Shown in pieces: positions 43,154 to 51,166 of a DNA stretch of 64,000 bases. Position numbers and translations under genes: made by a program. Origin of the DNA: Acidobacteriota bacterium (GTDB lineage Bacteria; Acidobacteriota; Vicinamibacteria; Vicinamibacterales; JAKQTR01); NCBI GenBank assembly GCA_029562975.1, contig JAKQTR010000041.1, forward strand, positions 186,001 to 250,000, read 5' to 3'. The notes below the pieces were generated by a model. It ran no database searches. It was not told the DNA's origin and saw only the letters and a list, made by a program, of their open reading frames with translations. Every line of letters starts with the position of its first letter. Positions within the stretch are counted from its first letter, which is position 1.

Positions 43154-44712
43154 GCGCGCCTCACCGTGATCGCTGTGAGATCTTCGCCGATCTCCTTGGG
43201 CAAGTCGACCTCGGGTACCTTCGGCACCCGGTGCGTCAGCCAGGCCCCAGGCACGTCTCGCTTCCACACGAGAAACGAACGTCGCCGCCCGATCTGGTGC
43301 ATCGAGGGCTTCACCAGCACGACCGTCCGCCGCTTCAGCCTCGGGCTGGCGGCAGGAAGGACGCTGCCATCGTTGTCGTGAGGACCATGCAGCAGCTTCG
43401 TGACCTGGAGTTCGAAGCGGTAGCGGAGGTCCGGCGTCCGCTCGATGTTCCGGATGCGAAGCTCGCGGCCCGGGAGTCCGACCACGCACAGCGCGCTGTC
43501 CTCCCGAAGCCGCAGCGGCAGCGCGCCGTTGCTCTCGACTACCCAGACGGGGATGGTCTTCCTGCCCTCGCCTTCGTCGCGGACCTCCACGATCCTGCCG
43601 GCGATCGCCTCGCCGGCTGCGACGAGCTCCGCCTGCAGTTCCCGATCGTCATGAACCAAGAGATGATCCCGCAACTCCTCCGAGGCTTCGCTGACGTAGT
43701 ACCGCGATGCGGCAGCCGAAGGATGGCGGTCGGTCTCGGGCGACGGCCGGAACGCTGGGCCATCCTCCGCGTCGTCGACCTGCCGCTCGATCCTCCGGAA
43801 CTGCCGGCGATGCTCGTCAAGGGAGGCCTCCATCAGGTCGTCGAGATACCGGTTCTCGCGACGCTTGTCGGCGTGGAGGACCGCGATCGCCCGCTCCGTG
43901 AGATCGAACCTCCGGCCGAGCTCTTCAACCAGGACGCGCCGGATCATCCGGGCGGCCTTCTCCATGCCGGGCATATTCTTCGCCGCCCTGGCGGTGTTGT
44001 ACGTCTCGAGACCCGGGACCAGTTCATCGCGCTCTTCGGTCGGGTCGATCGTCGTCGCGATGGACTGCTCCTCAGCGGCTGCCGCGGCCGCCATCCTCGC
44101 CTCGCGGCTTCCGCGTGTCTGAAGCCACGCCAGCAGGAATCCGAGGTGTCCCTGGCGGGTCGTCTCGGCGGGGAACGTGTAGGCCTCGGTGAGCACGTCG
44201 GTAGCCGCCATCGTGATCGTCTGGCCGGGGCGCTGTGCCTCGCGGAACAGCCAGCCGCAGGCGTGCCCGAGCTGGTTGAGGCGGACGTGCCTCGACCGTT
44301 CTCCGAACTTCGTGAACGTGTAGGCGTAGGCGAGGTGGTGCAGCATCTCCAGGTGGGACCGATTGGGCAGCCACACCTGGAACGGCGGCAACTTGGTGTC
44401 CGGGTCCGGTCCCCAGTGCGAGTACTTCGGATGGTTGAGGTGCGTGAGCAGCGTCGGTGCCAGCTGGGCCACCATCTCCGCCACAGCGTCCCGCGTCCGC
44501 GGCTCTGGTGTGGTTAGGATGTCGGGTTTGCGTCCCGGGCGCCCGTACGCGATGCCCCACGGGGCCGATTCACCCCCCATCCGGACGAAGACGAGGATGA
44601 GGATCTGCTCGTCGGGCAGACGCTGGACGCGCAGCGTCTCGCCGGACGGCAGCGGCTTGCCCTGCTCGAACGCCCTCAGGCGACGGACGACCTGGTCCGC
44701 GGTCAGCGCCAT
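43150..44712 (-). CDS. Uncharacterised partner protein in the nuclease-helicase cassette
   Basis: 520 residues, no recognised family. The N-terminus (GETLRVQRLPDEQILILVFVRMGGES) looks like a short beta-rich domain; the middle is helical (FTKFGERSRHVRLNQLGHACGW; RRVLVEELGRRFDLTERAIAVLH); the C-terminal third is beta-rich (VWVVESNGALPLRLREDSAL; RRTVVLVKPSMHQIGRRRSF) and could be a nucleic-acid or protein-binding module. No nuclease or ATPase motif was found. It overlaps the upstream Cas4-like gene by 10 nt and the downstream helicase by 4 nt, so all three proteins are probably made in linked amounts and may form a complex. Confidence 0.8.
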   Translation of the reverse strand: MALTADQVVRRLRAFEQGKPLPSGETLRVQRLPDEQILILVFVRMGGESAPWGIAYGRPGRKPDILTTPEPRTRDAVAEMVAQLAPTLLTHLNHPKYSHWGPDPDTKLPPFQVWLPNRSHLEMLHHLAYAYTFTKFGERSRHVRLNQLGHACGWLFREAQRPGQTITMAATDVLTEAYTFPAETTRQGHLGFLLAWLQTRGSREARMAAAAAAEEQSIATTIDPTEERDELVPGLETYNTARAAKNMPGMEKAARMIRRVLVEELGRRFDLTERAIAVLHADKRRENRYLDDLMEASLDEHRRQFRRIERQVDDAEDGPAFRPSPETDRHPSAAASRYYVSEASEELRDHLLVHDDRELQAELVAAGEAIAGRIVEVRDEGEGRKTIPVWVVESNGALPLRLREDSALCVVGLPGRELRIRNIERTPDLRYRFELQVTKLLHGPHDNDGSVLPAASPRLKRRTVVLVKPSMHQIGRRRSFLVWKRDVPGAWLTHRVPKVPEVDLPKEIGEDLTAITVRRA

Positions 44713-45776
44713 GAGCGCAGGCCCTCGATGTCCTGCATCCGACGTTTCAGATCCTGTTCGGCGGCGTTGGCCGGCGTGCTCCCGGCGAGAAGATCCAGCG
44801 CCCGCTGGAGCGTGGTCGCCCCAAGGAACCTCGCGACATCGTCCCCAAGCACGCTGCCGCACCCGGCCTCGAGAGCCTTCGCGCGGCACGTGTCCGCCCT
44901 GTCGCAGAACGACACGCACGCCTCGCTGTAGCTGATGGGAGCCGCGATGACCGAGTCGGGCGTCGCCGTCCCGCTTGGACCTGGCATCGATGCCGCCGCT
45001 CGCTCGAGCAGCACGAACCCTCGCTTGGCCCGTTCCGCCTGGTAGCGCAGGTCCTCGCCCACACGGATCGAGGGCCTGTTGAAGCCGGGCCGCGTCAACA
45101 CCAGGAAGCCCTGGCGAGCCACGCGGTACTCGTCTGTGAGATCCAGTTCGGCCAGCACCAGATCCAGGCCGTGCACGTACACGCCGGCCTGTGCCCGGGC
45201 GGTCGCCAGTTCCTGCCGGTCGGTGTACCCGCCCCTGTCGGGATATGTCTTGATCTCGCCCACGATCAGGGTGGGCGGCGACTCGTCGTGGCGGATGCCT
45301 AGGGCGTCGATGACCAGGAGCGCTTCCGGCAGCATCGTGTTGCCAGGGATCCGGACGGTCGCGCCGGCAACCAGCCATGGCCGACCTGGTCTTCCCGGCT
45401 TTGCGGCCAGGCGACGCAGCAGGTCCGCGGTCCCCGCCAGCGCCTCATCCAGGTTACGGCACGTCCCGCCGTGCATCCGCATCCGGAAGTCCGCCAGGCC
45501 CGCCGCTTCGTCCGGCAGCACCCGCGACCTCTTGAGGGCCTCGAGCAGCAGCCGTCCGCCGTTGCGGAACAGCGACTTCTCGAAGGCCTGCCCCCGCGCG
45601 ATCGCGAAGGGAGACTGGCCCATCGTGGAACGGCCCGTTTCCTGCTCGGCGACGCGCGCCATCGGGATGTTGTGGACCGCGGAGATGACGTTCGCCTGGC
45701 ATTGCGGATTGCGGGCCCACTGCTCGAACCGCCGTCGCGTGTCGCGATGGGAATCGTCACGTGTGGACTTCGGCAT
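44703..45776 (-). CDS. Cas4-like PD-(D/E)XK nuclease with iron-sulfur cysteines
   Basis: 357 residues. The nuclease core is indicated by Asp157 in VIDALGI, Glu174-Ile-Lys176 in IVGEIKTY and Gln198/Tyr201-like residues in ARAQAGVYVH. A single N-terminal Cys26 (NPQCQANVIS) and a C-terminal group Cys287-x3-Cys291-x5-Cys297-x8-Cys306 follow the pattern of Cas4/AddB-type 4Fe-4S nucleases (one cysteine upstream and three downstream of the catalytic core). No CRISPR array or Cas1 is in the window, so a stand-alone role in DNA processing or defence is likely. ATG 45776 is used. It is the first gene of the cassette, so its upstream region should carry the promoter. Confidence 0.8.
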   Translation of the reverse strand: MPKSTRDDSHRDTRRRFEQWARNPQCQANVISAVHNIPMARVAEQETGRSTMGQSPFAIARGQAFEKSLFRNGGRLLLEALKRSRVLPDEAAGLADFRMRMHGGTCRNLDEALAGTADLLRRLAAKPGRPGRPWLVAGATVRIPGNTMLPEALLVIDALGIRHDESPPTLIVGEIKTYPDRGGYTDRQELATARAQAGVYVHGLDLVLAELDLTDEYRVARQGFLVLTRPGFNRPSIRVGEDLRYQAERAKRGFVLLERAAASMPGPSGTATPDSVIAAPISYSEACVSFCDRADTCRAKALEAGCGSVLGDDVARFLGATTLQRALDLLAGSTPANAAEQDLKRRMQDIEGLRSWR

Positions 45777-46648
45777 GGGGCTACCGCGCAACACGCGTCA
45801 GGCTGAGTGACAACAGGGGGCATCCAGGAGACGCCAGCCGCGCCATAGATAGCACACTTTCCCTCGGACGGCGCGTGCCAACCGCTGTGCCGTGCCCGTT
45901 ATCGTGTTGCGGAACTGATACAGAGCCAGCGCAGGATGTGATCACTCGCGGAGAGAAGTCGCCCTATCATGGCTCCGACGCCGATGGCGCCGGGCGCCAC
46001 ACGACGGTCGTTCTCAAATCCCTCAACCCCGGCTGTGAGCCCATTGGCCTGACTACCAGGGATGAAGGGGAGGTGAGGGCAATGGCAGAGGCGGCTCAGG
46101 CATTGGCGGTGTCGCAGCCAGTGGTGTGACGGAGAGCGGGAAGTGACCGACGATCGCACGCGCTGCGGCTGGGGATCTGACTTCCCCGAGTTCTCGTCGA
46201 CGGCACCGGACGAAATCCGGATGCGACTCCAATCGTTCATCCGGGCCGCGTCGCGCCGGCAATTCCATCCCTGAGCCATCGGCATCCTAGGCGTCGGCAG
46301 GCCCCCACCACCAGTGCGGCGGCCCTTCCGAGCCGGCGCCTCAGACGGCGCTCCTGACGTTCTCGTGCCCAGATTCCGCGGCGTTTCGCGCCCCTCTTGC
46401 CTAGCTCGGCCCTGACACGTTCGGCGAGCCACTGGGCGAGCGCCTGATGATCGTGGGCGCAGGCGCCAGATTCGGGCATCGCTACTGGGTGAGGCAGGCT
46501 TTCCGATTGCGCGTGCTGCAGTGACAGTCGTAGTCGTTCCAGAACCTGGTTGCGGGAGACTGAGCGTGCCGGCGGGAGAAGCCAGCGAAAAACGGGACTA
46601 CGAGCGGCACGCCGGCGCCCAGACGGCTCGTCGGCGGTCTGCCCTTCA
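45777..46648. other. 872-nt intergenic region between two defence operons
   Basis: No gene is recognised. Short open frames exist on both strands, such as 45899-46432 and 46237-46731 on the minus strand, but none has a convincing start, RBS or family pattern. The sequence is less GC-rich than the core genes. The part just upstream of 45776 should contain the promoter for the nuclease-helicase cassette; a possible minus-strand -10 near 45844-45850 is not convincing. Decayed gene remnants are possible. Confidence 0.45.
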
Positions 46649-48052
46649 TCAGGCCGCGAGCAACTCGCGGAACCGCCGTAAGTGCTCGTCCCGCTGGTTG
46701 GGACTCCGGAATCCAAATGGCAGGGCGGCAAGGATCAACCTGACCCGGCGCCTGCCGGAAGAGACGGTCGCCAGCGTCGAGACCGGCCGAGCGGCCGGAG
46801 AGAAGAGGGGATAGACCAGGAGCGTATCCACCGAGCCGACGTCCGCCAGTGTCGCGTACGCCAGTGCCTGATGCAGGTCCGCGCGGTGCTCGGCACGCAT
46901 CTGATCCGAAAGGCCAGCCCATCCCTGGTGCGCCAGGTGATACAGATGCGTCTTGTACTTGGCATCGATCCAAATCGTGCGATCTGAACCTCGAAGCTGG
47001 ACATCCGGCGCGAGGGAGCCCATCGACTGCGCGTTGCCTTCCCAGTGCAGGGTTCGGCGAGTCGAATCGAACGGCCTGGCCACCATTCCCAGGAGACCAG
47101 CCAGGTCAGCGGCGAATCCGGCTATCCATGCCTCCCACACCCTGTCGATGGGAAGATCCCAAGCAAGGCCGTCCAGCACGCGCGCCCCGCCGAGGCCCCG
47201 TTCTTCCGCGACCCACGTCATGGCCTCGGTCGCCTGGCGAATCCAGTCAGAGGCGTCTGAGCGCAGCGACCAGGCAGCGGGGCGCAGTTCAGCTCCCGGC
47301 CCAATCGCTGCCATCAACTCGCCGGCTCTCCGAATCAGGATACGCCCCGGCTGCGTAGCCGCCACGGTCTGCAGCTCGCTCGCGAGACGAGACAGCGTCC
47401 AGCGGACATTCGCGACGAGCACGGGGTCGTCATCGGGCTCAGAGAATCTGCAGGGGAAGGTGGTCAGCTGCGCGCTCGAACACATGCGAGTGGCCCACTT
47501 CGTCCATTCCACGCCACCTCTCGGACTCGATCGATGCTCGCGACGCTCGACGAACCCTCTACGCCGGTGAAGCAGGAGGCCCGCGATTCTCTCGAGCACC
47601 GGTCCGGCTATGACCCATGGGGGCACCTCGCGCGCCGAGCCCGGGACGAGTGGATGACCGCCGAGCGTGGGTGGAACCGAGAAGCGGATCGCGCTGAACA
47701 CCGCCCCGAGACCGCTCCACTCGAACCGCGGCTCGATCAGGATCCCCGCGGAGACTCGACGGGTGCTTGGGCTGACGAGCGGAACTGCGCCAATCCGAGC
47801 CCCGGGCGTGACAGACAGTCGGAGCGACGGATAGGCGCGGATCTCCTCCTTCAGGTCGAGGCGTCTGAATGCCTGCCGATTCGCCGCCAGGAAGGGCTCC
47901 ACCCAGCGGTCGCCGAGCCCACCCACGTCCGCGCCAAGGATAGTGAAGGGTTCTCCATGGTCCTTTCCCCTCAAGAGCCTCGGAGCATGGGGCGCTGCGT
48001 CTGGCAGCGAAGACCGCAGCCGTCCTTTGGCCGTTCGTCCTCTGGGAATCAT
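46649..48052 (-). CDS. McrC-like PD-(D/E)XK restriction subunit
   Basis: 467 residues. The C-terminal nuclease core has LAPDVQL (Asp350), WIDAKYK (Asp363-x-Lys365) and a downstream helix DLHQALAYA (Gln395), the order of the McrC/DUF2357 endonuclease family. The remaining N-terminal 280 residues are beta/alpha and probably bind the McrB-like ATPase. Type IV enzymes cut modified DNA; specificity is not predictable. ATG 48052 overlaps the McrB-like gene stop (ATGA), the usual B-C arrangement. This is the last gene of the operon. Confidence 0.88.
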   Translation of the reverse strand: MIPRGRTAKGRLRSSLPDAAPHAPRLLRGKDHGEPFTILGADVGGLGDRWVEPFLAANRQAFRRLDLKEEIRAYPSLRLSVTPGARIGAVPLVSPSTRRVSAGILIEPRFEWSGLGAVFSAIRFSVPPTLGGHPLVPGSAREVPPWVIAGPVLERIAGLLLHRRRGFVERREHRSSPRGGVEWTKWATRMCSSAQLTTFPCRFSEPDDDPVLVANVRWTLSRLASELQTVAATQPGRILIRRAGELMAAIGPGAELRPAAWSLRSDASDWIRQATEAMTWVAEERGLGGARVLDGLAWDLPIDRVWEAWIAGFAADLAGLLGMVARPFDSTRRTLHWEGNAQSMGSLAPDVQLRGSDRTIWIDAKYKTHLYHLAHQGWAGLSDQMRAEHRADLHQALAYATLADVGSVDTLLVYPLFSPAARPVSTLATVSSGRRRVRLILAALPFGFRSPNQRDEHLRRFRELLAA

Positions 48053-49509
48053 AGAGCCATCAGTCTCGCTTCGATGCGATCCGCCAGCCCGGCGATTTGC
48101 TCGCTAGCGGCGCCGCAGAGCTTCTCATCCAGATAGTGGCGAAGCAGCGGGACGAGCTCGTACCTGACACGCCTGGCGACACGCGGGAGTCGTCCCTCTG
48201 TCCCGAGTTCGGGCCGTGGATCCAAGACGTACGCGTGGCCGGGCACCAGCCTCAATGCGTCATCATCCGCATACTCGGTAAACGTGTGCACGACGTCGGC
48301 GAAGACCTCGGATGCGAAGTCAACGCCCTCCGCCGCAACCGCCCTCAGGTCCGGCCATACCTCGATGAAGGCGAACCTTCTCCGAATGGCGATATCGAGC
48401 CTGGCGATCGTCCGGTCAGCCGTGTTTCTCGTGCCCAATACCATCAACGTCGGTGACAGCCGCAGTTCGTGTTGATCACCGTCAATGGGGTGCGGAAGGC
48501 GCACGCTTCTATCCGGTTCCCCGACCTCGAACAGCGAGATCGCCTCGCCGAGCACTCGCGCGAGGTCCGCCCGGTTGATCTCGTCGATGACCAGGACGTG
48601 GTCTCGGGTCTGCGCCTTCTTGTTCGCCGCAATCAAGTCGCCAGCCCTGACTTCGAATGCTAGTCCCTGCTCGGTGGGCCGCGGGAACAAGCCAAGCACG
48701 AAGTCCTCGTAGGTGCGCGCCGCGTGGAACTGGACCTTGGTCGCAGAGCCGACTCGCTCTGCGAGCCGATTCGCCAAGCGGGTCTTGCCTGTGCCAGGCG
48801 GTCCGTCGAGAATCACGAAGCGCCGTTCTCGGAGCGTCGCGAGAGTGTCGTCCTCGTCGATGGCAGGAAACACCGCACCGGCGATGGCGCTCATTCGATC
48901 GGCCCAGCGGCTCTTGAACCGCTCGGTGAGAGGAGTCTGGTGTTCGTGAAAGAACAGGTCCAGCAAGTCAGCAACCGCTTCGCCATCGTCTTCAGTTCTC
49001 ACGGCGGTACCGGCGTAGATGACTCTCGAGTAGGCCTTCAAGGCCGAGGGGATCTCAGGCCAATGGCTGGAAGTCGCTGGAGGGATCTCAGTTGAAATAT
49101 CGAGCAAGTCGGGTTTGACCCAGAGCCGCCCGTTGTGCAGGCGTGACAGGGCTCTCAACCGGCGGGCGTGGCCGGGCCGACCGAGGATTCCTGAGTCGTT
49201 TCCGAATCCCTCCGTGCCGATCACAAGGACCGCGACACTCCCCTTGAGCCCAGGAAACCAGACGAATGACGTGCCTTGGTAGGGGCCTGATTTCTCGTTG
49301 TCTGCCGTGATCCACCCCGCATACGAGGCAGCTTCGTCGGCCTTCTGGAGATTGACTCGGACCTGATACGCGTCCTTGTGGTGCTTCCCCCTGTGACAGC
49401 GCTCGTCATAGACGCGCGAAAGAAGCTCCCTGACCTTGTCAGAATCCCCCATCAGCTCCCAGTCTCGCCCTTTCTTCAACCCGGCGAGGAGACTCTCGAA
49501 TGCGCTCAT
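48049..49509 (-). CDS. McrB-like AAA+ GTPase subunit of a type IV restriction system
   Basis: 486 residues. The C-terminal AAA+ domain has Walker A GPPGTGKT (236-243), Walker B VLVIDEINRAD (305-315) and the McrB signature NTADR (362-366) within GTRNTADRTIARLDIAIRRR. The N-terminal 200 residues are unlike the E. coli McrB DNA-binding domain and include FVWFPGLKGSVAVLVIGTEG; they may recognise a different modified base or structure. ATG 49509 is preferred over a longer frame that runs into the HNH gene. It is 19 nt downstream of the HNH gene and coupled to the McrC gene. Confidence 0.9.
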   Translation of the reverse strand: MSAFESLLAGLKKGRDWELMGDSDKVRELLSRVYDERCHRGKHHKDAYQVRVNLQKADEAASYAGWITADNEKSGPYQGTSFVWFPGLKGSVAVLVIGTEGFGNDSGILGRPGHARRLRALSRLHNGRLWVKPDLLDISTEIPPATSSHWPEIPSALKAYSRVIYAGTAVRTEDDGEAVADLLDLFFHEHQTPLTERFKSRWADRMSAIAGAVFPAIDEDDTLATLRERRFVILDGPPGTGKTRLANRLAERVGSATKVQFHAARTYEDFVLGLFPRPTEQGLAFEVRAGDLIAANKKAQTRDHVLVIDEINRADLARVLGEAISLFEVGEPDRSVRLPHPIDGDQHELRLSPTLMVLGTRNTADRTIARLDIAIRRRFAFIEVWPDLRAVAAEGVDFASEVFADVVHTFTEYADDDALRLVPGHAYVLDPRPELGTEGRLPRVARRVRYELVPLLRHYLDEKLCGAASEQIAGLADRIEARLMAL

Positions 49510-49528
49510 GGTTCTCAACTCCTGCGCT

Positions 49529-50623
49529 TCATCTCTGGTGTCCGACCGGGACCAATGCCCGCCTGAAGCGGGTGTGGTCGACTGAGTCGAGGGTGTCCGG
49601 CCCGCGCCACATGCGGGCGCCCGCGGACAGGCGGAGGCAGACCGCCCGAGCCACCGCAGTGCTGCGGCCTCGGTCGCGCGGCCAGCCACACTCGCGAGCG
49701 ACGGCGGCCAGGTCCGCGTCAAGCCTGCGGCTGAGCTCCGTCCAGCGCTCCACGTGCTCGGCCGACGCGAGGAAGTCGCCCTTGCTGTTGTTGCATTTGC
49801 CATGCGCTGGCACGAGGTTGTCCAGGCCGTTGTCGCCATGCCGGGGACCGGTGAATGAAATGGCCACGTCGGCTCCGCCGATGAAGCGGCCGCCGCAGTA
49901 GGAGCAGCGGTCATCCTGCCCGTCGCGCAGCGGCTTCCGGCCTACGCTCGGCGACGCGCGGTCGACATCGAAAAGGAAGTTCTCGAGGCCGGCTTCAGGA
50001 AGAGCGTTCAGCTTCGCGACCCTGACCGCCCATTCGCGACAGGAGATCGGGCGCGGGAGTCCGTTCAGCCGGACGAGCTCATCGGCGACGCCGGGCTTCA
50101 GCGCCAGCAAGTTGGCGAACGTCTCAGGCGCTTTCTCCTGGTAGGCAGTGACAACCGACCTCCGCACCGGCGCCGGCCAGTTGCACTCGCAGAGGAACCT
50201 TTCCTCGTCGCCCCTGCCGAGTCTCTGCAGCCGGGGAAAAGGCATCTCGATGAGCTTCCAGTCGACGAAGTCGAGGAGCCGCTCGTACGGCTCGGGGTAG
50301 ACGGTCTGGAAGCGGAATACGGTATCGCCGCGATCATCAGTCCACCGCGCGCGCACGCTCTCGATTCGCCGCAGGATCTCCGCCTGTCCGCCGTGTCCGA
50401 CGGCGAACCGGAACGTGCCGTGCGCGCGGTACGGCGCGAGGCGGTTCCAACGCAACTCCACGGCCTTGATTGCCGGCTCACGCGTCGTCAGCGACGATGG
50501 GGCGGCGCCGCTGGCCTCGGTTGTGTTGGTGCAGAGACCCAGGATCGCTATGAACAGGGCGTACTTGCAGGTTGACGAGAAGCTCCCTTCCGCAGCGCTG
50601 CAAAGCGGGCTAGGCTCGTCCAT
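49529..50623 (-). CDS. HNH-like protein with altered catalytic dyad
   Basis: 364 residues. The N-terminus (SSTCKYALFIAILGLC) and the helical body resemble HNH endonuclease proteins linked to restriction systems. The C-terminal zinc-type motif is CSYCGG, then LDNLVPAHGKCNNSKGDFL. The catalytic Asp-His dyad expected before DNLVPA is replaced by VAISFTGP, so the metal-dependent nuclease may be inactive or use another His (RHGDN). ATG 50623 gives the family-like start; 50761 would add non-conserved residues. It precedes the McrB-McrC genes and probably forms one operon with them. Confidence 0.8.
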   Translation of the reverse strand: MDEPSPLCSAAEGSFSSTCKYALFIAILGLCTNTTEASGAAPSSLTTREPAIKAVELRWNRLAPYRAHGTFRFAVGHGGQAEILRRIESVRARWTDDRGDTVFRFQTVYPEPYERLLDFVDWKLIEMPFPRLQRLGRGDEERFLCECNWPAPVRRSVVTAYQEKAPETFANLLALKPGVADELVRLNGLPRPISCREWAVRVAKLNALPEAGLENFLFDVDRASPSVGRKPLRDGQDDRCSYCGGRFIGGADVAISFTGPRHGDNGLDNLVPAHGKCNNSKGDFLASAEHVERWTELSRRLDADLAAVARECGWPRDRGRSTAVARAVCLRLSAGARMWRGPDTLDSVDHTRFRRALVPVGHQR

Positions 50624-51166
50624 CGGCGGAGATGGTAACACCGTAGCAGCGACGTCCGCCGCCCCATCACTGGTTGCCGCCCGCCCGCGCGTCCTCCTCG
50701 CCATCGCCGCCACCGAGAATGCGATGGAGAGTGCGGCCAGGGCAATGCCGCGGAGCTGCACGCTCCGCTACAGCTTCCGCCAGAACTGCGTTTCGGACGC
50801 GAAAGCGAAGAGAGTGGCGGACGGGCGCGGGCTCAAGAACGCGCTCGCATGTCCCGTGCCATGCTCGCGAAGACACGCAGGCGGAGTATCGCCGGTTCGC
50901 TGAACGAGGCGGTCTCGATGGCGCGAATGTTCCCGGCGCGAGATTCGCCATCGACGCGGTCCGGGCGCGGCGGCGGTGGACGCCCGAGGCGTGCTGACTG
51001 AGGCGCTAGCGGAGCACGGCGAGGACGGGGCTCGACTTCCCGGCAACCCGGCGACCACGCGCGCCATCGCTCGCAGACCCTCCATGTGCCTCTCGAGGAT
51101 TCCGTGGAGGCGCGCCGGATCCACCCGGGCGTACGGGAGTCCGCGTTCGTCGCCTCGTGCCGCCCC
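50624..51166. other. 543-nt gap at the right edge of the defence region
   Basis: No gene can be supported. Minus-strand frames such as 50768-51124 and 50833-51288 have some protein-like stretches (RLHGILERHMEGLRAMARVV), but no RBS or family pattern was found, so they may be remnants. The promoter of the HNH-McrB-McrC operon should lie near 50630-50680. No direct repeats or integrase site were seen. Confidence 0.45.

Noticed and set aside
44703-45776. CRISPR-Cas locus because of the Cas4-like nuclease
   Set aside because: No direct-repeat array, Cas1, Cas2 or effector gene is present anywhere in the window.
46237-46731. Possible 164-codon gene on the minus strand in the gap
   Set aside because: The sequence is Arg-rich, lacks an RBS and shows no recognised family; consistent with a chance frame or remnant.
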